DNA from: Triops longicaudatus
Lineage: Eukaryota; Arthropoda; Branchiopoda; Notostraca; Triopsidae
DNA: 64,000 nt
Reading direction: 5' to 3'
NCBI GenBank assembly: GCA_022885665.1
Contig: JAGQDJ010000151.1
Coordinates: forward strand, 1 to 64,000
Below are positions 1 to 12,763 of this stretch, in pieces. The notes under the pieces are model-generated. The model did no database searches and had not been told where the DNA came from. It was given only the letters and a program-made list of their open reading frames with translations. Numbering within the stretch: position 1 is the stretch's first letter; every line of letters begins with the position of its first letter. The translations under genes and the position numbers were made by a program.

Positions 1-49
1 CATGTCGCAATGCCGGATTTCATTTTTTTGACACTCATAAAGGCTTAAA

Positions 50-104
50 GGGCCCCCCGCCAAAATTTTGCCCCAGGCCCCCCGACCACTTAATCGGGCC
101 CTGC
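50..104 (-). mobile_element. End of a hAT-like transposon or MITE (fragment)
   Basis: Read on the minus strand, the piece starts with CAGGGCCCGATTAAG at 104. It then runs through a G-rich tract and a CAAAATTTTG core. A CAGRG-type start followed by G-rich then A/T-rich sequence is typical of hAT superfamily termini and of the non-autonomous elements derived from them. No transposase frame is visible and the other end is not found, so this is a fragment or runs off the window. The family assignment is by inspection only. Confidence 0.4.
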
Positions 105-1929
105 TGGCGGTGCGTAAACGCGTGATCCATTCATGGCCATTTAAACGTCATAATCGTTTAACGGCTTTTCATGATCACAAATGGGAAAAATAAGATAATT
201 CATAAAAATACTTTTGTGCATTTCTACACGTAATGTAGAATGCCACGTTATATGCTGGTGTTACATGTAGATATATTATTATATTTGTAATGTCACGAAA
301 GCGAACCATCACCTAGCGAATGTCTACGGTCGCACTAAAATAGCAAAACAAAGAAATAAAATACATCAAAACATTGCCAACTAAGTTTATGTCAACGCTA
401 ACATAAAACTGATGCACGAAACACTAAGATGATGTGCTGTTACGTTGCTTTCGTCCACAAGTCTTTACTATTTATTTGATGGACATTATAATTGTCTCAT
501 CCGTCTCTCAACGGCTTCAAAACAAAAATGACCACCTGTAAAATGGGAATCCAGCTTTTTCACTTCAGTTTTTATCCAGTGATAGTTTTTCCTTGCAAAA
601 AACTTATGCGGCGCTTCTGTATGTTTCCTCGAACTGTAAATTTGTGTTACTACTAATACCAATAAGTGTACTAATATTGTAGTTAATACTTTTACTTGCA
701 CTGGAAATCGTGTATAATAACAATAGCACAAAACATAGCACAATATTAAGTTACCTGTGACTAATTCGTTTACTACTTACCAAAACTGCAACGACCAATA
801 AAAAGAATTTTACGACGAAGGCGCAGGCCACAACATCAAAATATATGTCGCGAAACGCTACAAACGTGTTCTTTCACCTGTTGGATAGTAGGGTGTATAG
901 TTTTATTCGAAGCAAAATATAAATAAGTCAACTCTTTCATTAAAAAAGCCATTTATTAAAGAAAAAAATCCCCTCGATTAGCTCAATTCAGCCACCAAAC
1001 TTTGCTCTATGGCCCCTTTCCTTGCTGTGGAGGTGGGGTACATTGTGATTGTTTTTTTTTTCTCCATTTTGTTATTAGCAATCATTACAAACCCTCATAA
1101 GCTAACAGGGACACCAAACTTCCATAGGAAGTTGGAAGAAAATTTGACCGAACGCAAACGAAAAGATTTCAAGACACAGACCGGCAAAAAGAAGGGAAAA
1201 AACGTTCACGGCAGCTGTAACGCAACTAATACGACGTGGCTTGACAAGCCGTTTTCTTGCTTCTTTTTCCCTTTTTTTAACTTCTACCAACAAACGCCAA
1301 AGAAAGAAGGGGGAGAAGAACAAAGAAGTTTGTGAATCCACTCAATCATTGCCCTTTTTTCCCGTGTAGTCGTTGGTTCTCCCACACATCTCTGTCGCCT
1401 GTTCTTTTGGGACAAATGATTTCAACCCCTGCCTGGGCTCGACAGGTGTCACGTGACTTCCATGGGGAATGTATCATCAGCGCCTAATACCAGCGTTTGC
1501 TGCAGAGTGGTTGAATGGGAGTGGCTTCCTTCAACCGCAGTCGTACCAGCAGCCGGACTGGGTTGGACTTGGTCTTGACTAGAATAGTGTATTTATTTTA
1601 ACGATCTGTGTGCTTGTGATCTGTTCACTCTTGCTACCTGTCCGTGAAAGGTAAAGGAGTTTTGGTAAACAATCCCGGCAGCGAGTAAGGCCCCGAGGCG
1701 TGGCTTTTGTCGTTATTACGACCTACCAATCAATACATTAGTTGACCTTTAAGGGGATTTCCTTACACTACAGAATTAACATAGCCACAAAGTCTGCATT
1801 TGAAATGCTTTTTTTAATAAAAAAGGGAATGACAGGTTTTAGAAACATAAAACCAGGAGAACAGTTTTTCATGTTTGTCCAGAATAAAAGGTATTTAAAA
1901 CACTGTGCCTAAAAATGGAACATCGAGCT

Positions 1930-1935
1930 TTTATT
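1930..1935 (-). promoter_or_regulatory. Candidate poly(A) signal of E(Pc)
   Basis: AATAAA on the minus strand lies about 10 bases downstream of the E(Pc) stop codon. That spacing is very tight, so a more distal signal may be used as well. Confidence 0.4.
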
Positions 1936-1944
1936 ACAAATAGA

Positions 1945-4900
1945 TTAGTACTGCGCTAATGGTTTACAAGACGGTGCCCACTTACGTTCCGTCGTAGGGC
2001 CGTTGATGAGGCTCGTCGTGATGAGACCATCTTTATGCTCTTTTTTGTTGTCTTGGCTACTGTTCACCGCATGCAATCCATCTGACTGGGAATCTACGTC
2101 ACTGTCTCCCAGCCCTAAAAGTTTAGAACATTCACTCCTGTCCACACACTTGGAAGGTTCACTGTGAACGTGAACTCCGCTCCGTACGTCACTATCACCC
2201 GTATAAATCAGGGTGGTATGATCCCCTGTCCAATCAGAGCAACTCGGTGTCGTCACCGAAGGCGACACTTTACTGCCTTTAGTACTACTACTACTAGCGT
2301 TCGACGACTCTCCCGGAGTGTCATTGCCAGGCGCAGAATTCCACCAAGAGAGCGGCAATTCGTAATCCAGCAGGTTACACTGAGCAGGGTCGCCTGACAA
2401 GGCCGCGGAATCCAACGACGCAGCGTCAGGCAAGAGGGGAAAAGTCAAATATGAGTTTTCGTCACCTTCTACCCCCACCGCCACAGAGCTGGGGAGCCAA
2501 TCATCTTGATTGATCTCGGCCAGAAGCCCTGAAGGTGGCGGGGGTGGACTTGAAGGAGGTGAGGGGTACCGCGGTCTGAAATGTCTCCAGTTTTTCTCGA
2601 TATCTTCTAGGAAATCTGGTGACCACCGTGACTTATCTTCCGAGTCCAAGTCCTTCCAATAAGGATCCAACTGTGTGGGCGCCCGATCCAGCAGTACGCG
2701 GCCACCGCGTCCTATCCGACGCCGAACAAAACCCACACACCGTGGAAACGGTTGCGATACTGACCCCAACGTGAAGCGAAAACTTGTATCTCCTTTCCCC
2801 CCTTCTTCAGGAGCTGACCAGGGCCAAGTACTACTTGGTGGTGATGAAACCGGCTAAGAAATGAACAAACGATAGTTAATATAAAAAATCATAACTTTTG
2901 TCTCAACAATACAATATGCCTATCATATGCTGAAGCAGTTTTCAACACTCCCAAAGGAAAAACAAATAAACAATACGCTACGAATAGTCGCTATAGAGAA
3001 GAACATCGCAATAGATTTAAAGCGCAAGAACTACAAATGCTTTACTAAGATTTATTACAATGCATGAGACTGAAAAGAAACACAAACAAAACAAAGAGAC
3101 AAAAGTTTAGCCTAAAACAAAATAAAATTAATAAAATGAAAAATGAGAGAAGTAAATACACAGGAAGTGTGTACGAAGAGCTTACAGCTTGGTAAGTACA
3201 GCCACGCATTCGCTTGAACGCGAACGGCCCATCTCCGGGGACATCTGTTTCCTCTTCAGCCTCGGATTGTGAAACTGGTACACCACTTCCTTCATCCTCC
3301 GAAGAAACGACAAAATCCCCATGCAGATGGGGTACACGAGGAGCGGCTGCTCTTGACATATCTCGGTCGCTTCCCGCTCCGCCCGAGGCGGCTGTGAAAC
3401 CGTGAAAATAGGCATGGCGGGAAGTTGACGAAGTCGAGGTTTTATGACGTCTTTTCTTGTACTGTCTTTTGTCTCGCTTGACAGGCGCCTCTTCCTATAA
3501 AACAAAGTGAAAGTTCTTAATCGACCGTTTGGGTTTTCTTTAGGCGTAGGAAAATAAGTGTTTCTCTTCCCACCTCGTACTGTCAAAGCACGGAATTGAA
3601 TCGGGTGCTTAAGTGTTAGGTAATGAAAACTTACCTTGGGCGACTGCGTCCTAATTCCCCACAAATTAGAATATTGGGAAAGAGCTAATGGCGTAACAAC
3701 TGGACGGGGTTTAGGTAACGAAGATACTTCTTGAAATACTTGGCCACTGAAATCACCCATGTGATATCTAAACAAATAAGAATAACAATAAATCTCTGAC
3801 ATCTTCAATAGTTTTTCAATAATATTTAACTGTGACAGTATACCTTTTTTGGAAAATGTCTACTCCTAAAAGCAAAAGTTCTTTTTTCGCCTGTTCTCTC
3901 CGCTTGACCATTTCTAGTAAAGTAACTGCCCGACTTAAGTCGCGTCTCAGCTTGAGCATCTTCTCGTAGGAAACTTCATCGTTTTTCCTGTTTTTCCTAG
4001 TCTGCATTTTCTCCGTTCGTCTCCGAAACGCAACGTAAGGATTGTGGGTAGAAGATGCATCTCGCTTTTCGGTTTTGACGTGCAAGATCAAAGGATGTTG
4101 CTATCGCGATAAAAGAGAAAAAAAGGTTACATTTATTTTTAAAAAAACTATTTGATTATCTTTACTTTCGTGAGCCGTTTATTTAGCCAGTAGTCGTAGA
4201 CTGCAATGGTAAGATCGTCATCGAGTTTGAGCAAGGCTTTGGCTTCAGCGATGGTCACCACAGTTTGGCCACTACTCTTTTCCAGCCGATCCATCATTTC
4301 TTCAAACTGTGAACAAGAAGTCACCAAGATATAAAAAAAAAAAAATGAAATAAATTCCCAAGAGCCAGACGACCCACCTGATTAGGTGTAAGGTCCAGTT
4401 TTTTGCCTTGAGTATTCATCCACCGCTCATCTTCCGAATCCATGTCATAGTCAGGAATATCCTGCTCCATGGTAAACGCTGAAACCACACATGATTTTTT
4501 TTGTAATACAGGAGACCGATTCAGGTTTCATCATAAGTTTCGGATCTCGGTTTTATACTTACGCTGCATGTGAATGAGCTGACGAGGCATTTTATAATCC
4601 GGCGGATACATCTTTTCAAATCTGGCGGTATCATCGATGGTAAACACTTCAGGTGTCGGAATAATAAGTCCCGTCACAATTGCTCTTTGTAAATGGTGTT
4701 CCTAAAGAAGGTCATCGGGAGAGTTAATTTCATTTGAAGTTGGGCGCCAAAACGGACGTTCACGTGATTAATATGGCCGACCAGTGTCAGCCAATCAGCG
4801 AAGCAGCGTAAGACAAGGCCCTGCCGCCATCTTAGATGCGTCAACCCGTTCCTTAAATTGATGCAATTTCTTACCGTTTCTTCCTCTTTCTCCATCCCAG

Positions 4901-5030
4901 TTGGCATTTGGGGCACAGCCCGATTAATTGCAGTAAAATCTGGCAAATCTGGGATTTCCTCGGCCATGTAAACCGGCATAGGTTTGCTGGCGTCCAGCGC
5001 CCTGGCTCGAAATGACAGCTTGCTGGCCAT
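1945..5030 (-). CDS. E(Pc): Enhancer of Polycomb homolog (NuA4/TIP60 complex subunit)
   Basis: Exons on the minus strand, 5' to 3': 5030-4875, 4701-4563, 4478-4378, 4306-4166, 4100-3844, 3767-3635, 3494-3186 and 2853-1945. Together they give 715 codons including the stop. The start is the ATG at 5030, opening MASKLSFRARALDASKPMPV, which matches the family N-terminus. The EPcA region spans exons 1-5 and includes YVAFRRRTEKMQTRKNRKN near residue 201. An acidic 'SSEDE' stretch and a 'DGPFAFKR' block follow in exon 7, and CVGFVRRRIGRGGRVLLDR lies near residue 451. In animals this protein scaffolds the NuA4/TIP60 acetyltransferase and modifies Polycomb silencing in the nucleus. The tail after about residue 480 is Ser/Pro-rich and much shorter than the long Gln-rich tail known in flies. 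All eight exons join in phase with GT..AG ends. Confidence 0.95.
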
Positions 5031-5787
5031 GGCCGACACTCGCACCACACTAGAACTACTAACTCAAACCACACCAAAAACACAAAATCTGGAGGATTTA
5101 CCAGCCCTAGAACGGGCCGATAACTTGTCGACCGTTCTTATTTTAGTACGCCATGTTGATGATTACACTTGCCGTAATGCAGAGAAGGCCACCTTTGTGG
5201 CAAAAATGGATATTTATCACCCCAAAATCTTCGGGTTGGGTCGCACGGAACATGGGCAAAATGGCGGCCCTGGTCTTTTACTACCACAAAGGAGTTCAAG
5301 CTAAGCACAGTAGAGAACGCAGACTCCTCCCTCCTGCGCTCTATTCAACGTGGCACGGCATTGCCAAGCTCTCCAAAAGAAAAATGTGACAAAACTCACC
5401 GTATTGTTACATTTTCTTTAATAAATATAGCAGAAATTTATAATTCTCCGTTCAACCTAATTTTCCCCCCATCTGTGTCGTATCTAAACCTACCTTTAGT
5501 CGACTTAGCGCGTTGAAAGCATATGCGCGGGAAATTTGAGCCAGGCATGTCGCCCTACTGTTTTATTCGCATAACATGTTGTATAAACGTTCCCGTGTCG
5601 AACAAAATTTCGAAATAAATCATAAAGCACTGCATTGAATTACACAAGTAAGACTTTCCAACGCATTAGGTCCCCCATCTTGCAAAAAATGTGTCGAGCT
5701 AAATATACGGCCCGCATTCTTCCTTCCGTTTGGTCTACGGGGTATTGGTCGTGGTGGTTTTAGGACTCCAGTCAATACCCAAGACTC
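5031..5787. other. Intergenic region between E(Pc) and coatomer zeta
   Basis: This 757-base gap should hold the E(Pc) promoter and 5' UTR and the 3' UTR of coatomer zeta. Two short plus-strand open frames (about 4984-5389) match no family I know, and I read them as chance. A minus-strand AATAAA at 5562-5567 is a plausible poly(A) signal for coatomer zeta. Confidence 0.5.
5525..5534 (-). promoter_or_regulatory. E2F-like motif upstream of E(Pc)
   Basis: The minus strand reads TTTCCCGCGC, which fits the E2F consensus TTTSSCGC, about 495 bases upstream of the E(Pc) start codon. A single ten-base match can arise by chance, so this is only a candidate. Confidence 0.2.
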
Positions 5788-7079
5788 TCATTTCAGAAGC
5801 GACCATTTCAGCTGCTCTTTTGCGGATTGCAGAACCTGTACAAATGCAAGCCAAATATTACATCATTAGCAAGCTCTGCTAATTAATTTTCCTAACAAGG
5901 TAAAACACGCCTGTGAAATGCACAAGGAATACTATAATAAAACGTGGAAAAAGCAAGCAAAACGGCAAAAGAAAATGTGCTGTGTCGCTTTTAATGCACA
6001 CTCCAGGAGTCACACTTACTACACCTGTAGCAGAGAGCTTCTTCTGGACCTGAGTGGAGTTAATAGCCAAACGAAGTTCCATAGACCCGGATGGGAGTTA
6101 TTAAGAAGGGGAGATTTTTTCAACACGCTTTTTTACGAACTTTTTCATTAATGGCTAATGGTTTTTACCTGCGCAACGGTTTGTTCTCCCAAAGGAACAT
6201 CATCGTTTCGCAAAGCCACTCGCCAAACTACTGACGACGGGTCAGCTTCCAAGATAATGCCTCCATCACAGATTTCATCCAGAGCGAGCATAGCGATATC
6301 CATGTTGTCCAATAACGCCCGTTTCTCCACGTTTTTCCGTAAAATCTGGCTAATGGATTCGTATAAGCAGTTCAAGACGCTCATCAGAATTAACTGTCGC
6401 AAGAACAGACTCAATGAACATTTTATTCCAAACACACTGAAAGTTTTTGTTACTTCATTCTCTTGAGAACTGCCCATGACATAGAAGAATAGGTCAACAT
6501 TACTCCGGTAAACACAAGTCAAACCGTCCAACATAATAATCTCTGCATTTGCCCGGTGGGTTTTGTTAAACAAGTTCTTTTCGAAGGCTTTCTGTTCTTT
6601 AGCAGTAGGGAAAATAGTGGAATCGTAATACTTCGCCAAAATTCGCTTCCCGTCATTATCGAGGATGGCAATGCCCTTTACGGTGTACATGGTTGGTTCC
6701 TGGAAATAAGCGACAGGTTGAATAGTACTACGATAACAAGTTTTTCTTAAGATGTATCAGGACAAATAATTAGTGACGTTAGCCTGAATGACGTGGTCAT
6801 TTGTAATCTTCTTGTGTCCGTCGCAAAGAAAAAACTTAATTTTCTTTTTTACTTTGACTTTCACTTCAATTAATCAATACATTCAGCAATACTCCTATAC
6901 TTTACAGGTAATTACGTAGTCCTTCACTTGTTAATATTTATGATAGTAAGAAACTGGAGGGGTGGAAGTTTAAAATTCACGGTAAAGATATACACAGATT
7001 AGGCCGTACATCCAAGCGATCGTTTCAAACAAAAGTTAGAATGCATTAAGAATATACTTACAGTCAAATAGTTTTCCAT
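5788..7079 (-). CDS. COPZ1: Coatomer subunit zeta (COPI coat)
   Basis: Exons on the minus strand: 7079-7062 (six codons, MENYLT), 6699-6454, 6393-6169 and 5835-5788. They give 178 residues against about 177 in vertebrates. Landmarks are YTVKGIAILDNDGKRILAKY near the N-terminus, then KEQKAFEKN, LRKNVEKRALLDNMD, and the C-terminus KEQLKWSLLK before TGA. Zeta is the small adaptor-like subunit (longin fold) of the COPI coat. It pairs with gamma-COP and acts in Golgi-to-ER and intra-Golgi transport. The second intron (6394-6453) is 60 bases long, a multiple of three, and has no stop in frame. Its retention would insert 20 residues after SSQENE. I call it an intron because the flanking residues then align with the family without a gap and its ends are GT..AG. 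Confidence 0.95.
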
Positions 7080-8070
7080 TTTATGGCGACTAAAATTGAT
7101 ACACACTGTTTTACCGGGAGGCCCAACTCGCCAAGAAAGTTATCTTCCATACGGGCGCAACACACACGCGAGCCAGTACGCAAAATAACCGTTCAGCGCA
7201 GTTGTTATATGGGCGCTGCTACCTAACTGCGTCAACGTTGACGTAAGGTAAGCATAACAGCGGGATATTCAAACTACGTGACAACGGCCAGCGACTGACA
7301 CAGCGAAACGAGAATTCTTGAGACAATTGCACTGCGCAGTGATTTACGTTATATGATTAATAAATGTAATATTTTTTTTTACTCAGATATGCACTCTTTT
7401 CCACCTAAAAGGGGAAGCTCTTTACGGTTTCTGTTTCCGTGTGGCTTCCTTTCCACGTAAGTCGAAAGTACGCAAAGAATGTTTGGTAATGTACGACAAA
7501 AATTACTTAATTATTGGATAGTATATTTTCTCCTTTTATCTTATTTTTTCTTTGCATCAGAAATTGAAAGGTTGGTGAAAAACTCATATAACAGTTAAAG
7601 TGTAACTTAGAAAAGTCACTGAAAAATTGCTGAAACGCATTACTGTAGGTTTGTCGGAATAAAATTTAGCAGAATTTTTTTCCGCTATTCATTTCAGTTT
7701 CACTCACTTATTCTGTACTGAATACGAATACGCATATAGTAAAATATAGTCAATATTAGTACTGACATTTATGCAATTTTTAACGCACGAGAATAATCGA
7801 TATGTGCAAGAAATTTTTTTCAGATATAAAGTGCCCTTAAAGAAGATACGAAATTTGTGCAGAATGTTAAAATACTTATAAATTTTTATCGGAGTCTTAT
7901 ATCATTACTATGTTGTAAATGCTGTGTGGAGATTATGCGTGCCGGTACTTAAAAATTTGCAACATATCTTCACGCACGCAAGGACAAAGTACTTGAACAC
8001 TGGGTGGACGGACGGGTTTGACTGAGATCACGGTCAAATGCGAGATACATGGAAAGCAAGGCCACTATAA
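7080..8070. other. Intergenic region between coatomer zeta and WDR35
   Basis: About 990 bases of AT-rich sequence with no open frame that I can support. It should hold the coatomer zeta promoter and 5' UTR near 7080-7300 and the WDR35 3' UTR just below 8071. I see no repeat, RNA gene or clear regulatory element. Confidence 0.5.
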
Positions 8071-11000
8071 CTATTGCACCGGTGCATGGCATAGGGGACA
8101 AGTAAGTCGGATAATAATATCTTGTTCGGATACGTAATGGTGGCATGTGCGACATGTCCACGTCATGGTAATGTCGGTTAGTGGCCTTCCACTGGCCACA
8201 CAAGTATGAAACTTTGTCTGACACTGAACACAAGATGTACTCCTGAAAAACGTTGCTATTAGTATTTAATAAGCTTTCAAAATAATATATACCAATCGGG
8301 CATAGAAGTTCGACAAGAAGGGCATTCCATCCTCGTACCCTTGTTCAAATTCTTGGGTGCATACTTCATGAAGATATCAACAGCCAGCTTACTATAAGCT
8401 TCCCCCTGTAATTGCGCTTTTAATATTAGAACTTTTTTCCTAATACAAGTAAAATTACCGTTGTTTCTGTGGCGTTGTCCAATGCTTCTAAACGTACAAA
8501 TGCTTTGGAGCATTGTGCGAAACAACGGTTGGCACAACTAGCTAACGCTAAAACGCAACATGCAGTCTCCTCCGGAACCAAATCTTCATACTCCATCAAC
8601 TTCAGCGCCGTTTTCATGGCAGCGTCAACAGAACCTTAGAATATAACGAATATTTTTTTCCAATATTCCCCTATCCACAGTTTACAGACTTTTCCACTGT
8701 TTTACCTTCATAAAGCTGCCTTTGTGCCATTAATAAGAAATGAAATGCTTCCGCTCCACGCCACGGGGCTTCAATATGCCTAGCGGCTTTGGCGTAACTG
8801 TCTCCAAAGGACAGGCCGGAAAAACCACGTTGAGATCCTGAAAGAATTACGCTCGTTATGGTTGACCATTGATACGAGATGTAGCTAACCCGCTGAAGAT
8901 TTTTTGAAGATGCGATGCTCCTCGACCAGCAACGCAGCAGCTACAAACATCTTCTTAATAGCCATTAGGGAAGTTTTCTTTGCCACTTCTTCATCCGCCA
9001 ACTATCACAAAGCCCTTTTTAGGCTAGATGTTGGATTTTAAAATACACTGAATCACTTTATAAAGCAGAACTGCTGCATCCAAGAACTTGTTTGCTTTAC
9101 GAAACAATTCGACAGCCTCGAATTTTTTGTCTTCATCCATCAATTTTTGAGCGTAAGAAGACAATAAGCTCGACACATCTTTGACTTCGTATTTCTTAGC
9201 TAGTTGTACTGCAGAATGCCACTGATTTAGCATAATACAGGCATCGACAGCCTGTTTTATTCTATTACACTGAGCAAATCGATATTTATCAAGGTGTATG
9301 TAAGACTTTAAACCTACTTTCACATATGCAGCAACAGCTTGGTCACACATACCCACTGAAGCTAACATAGAGCCAATAGTAGGCAACAATTCGTCATTTT
9401 CAGGTAGTGTCTCTACCAACTTTTCTAAGCACCCAAATTCCTCAAGCCGATAATAGCAATCAACTAGCCGCTTGTTGTTCTTTGCCATTTCATAAAATTT
9501 GGCGGCCTCTTCCCTAAACGTCCACAATTTTCAAATTTGAGGTCGCAATTTGAACCTGCTTACCATTGCAAACGATCTGCGTGATAATCACCCAACGAGT
9601 TATAGGCCTCTTCAGCCTCCTTATCACTCACGGAATGCGATCCTTTCTGCAATTCCATAACCCTAATCCAGTCTCCAAGCTTTTTGTGCAACTCAATTGC
9701 TAAATCCCTAATGGTAAAAAAAAAAAAAAAAAAAAAAAAAAACTGGGCTAAAAGAAGGCCTAGACAAACAAGAACATAAGAATTCACCTTCTGTCAGCTT
9801 CCAAGTAGAGTTTCTCAGCTTGTTCATAATCTCCAAAGTAAGCAGCCACCTCCGCAGTCTTAAGAACATCCGAAGTTAGGGACCTTAAACGCTGAACTAA
9901 CTTAACCCCAGGGTAATCTGCACAACGCACGAAAGCACTTTCGGCAGAGTTTAAATCCAAAGGTTGTAGGGATGCCTCAGCAAGCAAGCGCCTGAAAGTT
10001 ACAAGTGTAGTGCTTACCGTTATTGTAATTGAACAACTTTTAAACTCACCATAACCTAGGATGTGTGTTTTCCTCAACATAAGTTGTTGCTTCCTTAATT
10101 CCAACTTGAGCCAGTAAACTGCGTGTATCACGCAACGACTTCGTTTCCATTAGCTGCATAAACTCAGTCTGCGGGGTTTCTGGGGTTTTCAAAATTTCGT
10201 CCAGCTGCACAGCCTGAATTTCCAAGTCCTAAAAATTGGAGAGACATCGTGTCTGATGTAAAATACACTTTGACAAAAAATATGTCTACAGAAAAATTTA
10301 CCTTGAACTGGCAAATGTATCCAGAGCTGACTACAGGTTCTTCGGGATCAAGCTTACGGAGTACATACATACGAGTCTTCTCCATTATGGCCAACAAGTC
10401 AGCATTATCAGTGGCCCAACACATATCCCACACATCTCGTCGCTCAAATCTGAAAATTCGAGTAGTTAGGTGAAAAAAAGTAAGCTTTTAAGTACTGGAT
10501 AACGGATCCCAAATGCGAAGAACACGGATCCAAATTCTCAATCTCGAAGATGTTAAGCAGTCCACTAATGTCAATTATGGATAGTTTCCTGTCGAAAAGA
10601 AAATCACATGAAACATAAATAGTGATAGCTCAGAAACATGTCTTTTACGACGATGTGCAGTTGAGCGCCAATCGTTGAGGTTTCACTGGCAGTACACTTT
10701 TCCCAATGTAGGCTAAACGCGGCAGTTGATATGCCTGGATTGTGCCAGACTCCCTTGCAATAACTAGTACTTTGTCGGATGCCGACATGCAGCAAATCGC
10801 GTCTTTCGTCTGCATATGAGCTATTACAATCCGTATACTAATCTATACAAATCAATTTACTTCTTCCTTGGTAGTTGGATCTTCATCATTCGTGGCGTCA
10901 ATAAAGTAAACCTTCTCCTTCAATTCTCGTTTCATCACTTCAAAATTGCTTAGTAATTAATAAAAACACATAGAACGTAGTTGTTAGGGTACTTGAAAAT

Positions 11001-12763
11001 TCTCCAGTGCGAGACTTGGGAGTTCTGAAATGCCACACATAAAAATGACTTTTCGACGCAGCAAAAACATGGGACGCAGTTATAGCTACATAACTCGGCT
11101 CTAAGTCAACATATTTACCTAGAAAAGTGGAAAATTAATCATACTATTAACTACAAGCAGACACGCGAATTACTATCCACCGGCGTCCCTAGCGCGTTAC
11201 ATAATATCAAACCGTATTGTCCAGAGCCGTCGTCAAGCTTCGTGGCCAACACACAATGATCCCCGAAAGTAGCCAGGGCCAAAAGCTGTTTCACGGGTTT
11301 TACATAACGCTAAGTTGCAAGTGGAGTATATTGGATGAAGTCCACTGAAGAATATTTGAGGAAATTACTTCGTTATTTCTCGTGTCCCAAAACATAATAA
11401 ACGTCTCCATGCGGTCTTTCTTCTGAAAGGCATAGACCAAAGTGTTGGCAAAATAACAGTACATATAACTGGGTCGAATATTGGCAAAATAAATGTAGGA
11501 ATCGACAGCTAAAGCGATTCTCAGTGAAAGTCTCTCCCAGGCGCATGCTGAGATGTTTTGCCCTGGCAATCTTAGGCAGTGGAGTAGATCACCCAACGGC
11601 GAATAGAACTGGACCATGCACTGTGCCTCTTTCTCCGTTCCCACACGAGTTAAAGAACATCCAGCTACAGCCAACACACTACCGTTATGATTCCACTGGA
11701 TTTTAGAGATCTGAATATCACAGTCTATGATGACTGGGTCTAAGAAATGTATCAATTTTAGCACACTTGCACTAGACATTATTTGATTAGTGATGCAATT
11801 TACCCTCATCTCGCTCGTTTTTCATTATTTGAATGCGACCTATTTGGTAAGCTATTGCTAAAGTAGGGGCGTTTGGAATCAAATGACCATTTCTGCCGTT
11901 ATACCATTCAAATCCGACAATGACAGGCGATGTTCCATTGGTCCCTTCTAAACACGCAATCGGAACTTTGGACTAGAACGAAAAAAAATACAGTAATTTC
12001 TTGGAACACAGGTGTTTTATTCATGTTTTATTTATCCGTACCACGAAGAGTCCCGTGTAATCGTAAACGTGCACTTCGCCACTACGTAGAGCAAAAAGAA
12101 GAAGCTTGCCATCGGGTGACCATTCCACGCTTAGGAGATTAACCCCTTTGAGGTCCCTACCCCACAGACGATTTCCGTCAACGGCACCAACAATAACTGC
12201 TCCGTCTTCGTAAACGATGCAAATTTTCTGACCATCTGCATTCCATGCCATGCTAGTAACCACGGACCTGTTCCTGTTGTTAATCATTTCCTCGAACCAC
12301 GATCCCTATGAATTCAGGTAAGTTAATAAGTACATAACGGGCTATTAACCTACTTTATAAAGCATCCAAACGATAATGAGGCCATTTTGGTCGCTGGTGG
12401 TGAGTTTTTCATGGATCTCATTCCATACAACTACTTGAACGGTTCCATTGTGACCTTCCAGAGTCTGATTCATGGATAAATTTGTTTGGGCAGCTAGGCC
12501 TTTCGCACTGCCACCGTCTTGTCCTATGCAATTTCAAGTAACACATATGAGTTTGTCAATATTTAAAGCTTTACTGCTGTCTAGCCGAAGAACTTTCAAA
12601 AGGCCGTCGTCTCCTCCACAAGCCAAATACCCATCTTCTTTGTTCCACGAAAGGCACTGCAGCTTTGTATTATTCGGAATCGCGATCTACACATGATACG
12701 CAATATTAAATATCTTTTCAATCTAATTTAAATACGGACCTTTTTACTTAAGTAAATGAACAT
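8071..12763 (-). CDS. WDR35: WD repeat-containing protein 35 (IFT121), intraflagellar transport A
   Basis: Twenty-two exons on the minus strand: 12763-12740, 12686-12575, 12523-12354, 12305-12042, 11972-11804, 11739-11369, 11309-11174, 11118-10993, 10937-10861, 10809-10649, 10588-10496, 10449-10302, 10228-10050, 9991-9788, 9707-9564, 9513-9318, 9269-9057, 9001-8890, 8837-8706, 8634-8459, 8405-8293 and 8242-8071. The phases close on 1163 residues, close to vertebrate WDR35. It opens MFIYLSKKIAIPNNTKLQ. Two WD40 propellers follow (for example MINNRNRSVVTSMAWNADGQ and VDGNRLWGRDLKG). RRDVWDMCWATDNADLLAIM lies about residue 575, then an alpha-solenoid from about residue 640. The C-terminus is cysteine-rich (CPSC, CVQC, CRTC, CPLC) and probably binds zinc. 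In animals the protein is part of IFT-A, which drives retrograde transport and membrane-protein entry in cilia. Introns are 48-80 bases, some among the shortest expected for animals. Confidence 0.95.

Larger units (their letters stand above)
1..1944. other. Intergenic region without a supported gene
   Basis: Apart from a transposon-like end at about 50-104, nothing here can be supported as a gene. The open frames are short, AT-rich and unlike any family I recognise, including one of 108 codons at 1009-1335 on the plus strand. The stretch lies downstream of the Enhancer of Polycomb gene and should include its poly(A) site. A minus-strand AATAAA sits at 1930-1935, only about 10 bases past the stop codon of that gene. 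Confidence 0.6.

Noticed and set aside
1009..1335. 108-codon plus-strand frame with a hydrophobic start
   Set aside because: Poly-T and poly-A tracts account for the hydrophobic and Lys-rich segments. No homology is recognised, and a minus-strand frame overlaps the same low-complexity sequence.
1442..1540. Small hairpin GTTGAATGGGAG..CTTCCTTCAAC near 1510
   Set aside because: The stem is short and imperfect, of a kind expected by chance in this much sequence.
4984..5389. Plus-strand frames opposite the first E(Pc) exon
   Set aside because: They are shadows of the E(Pc) exon and its upstream region, with no family landmarks.
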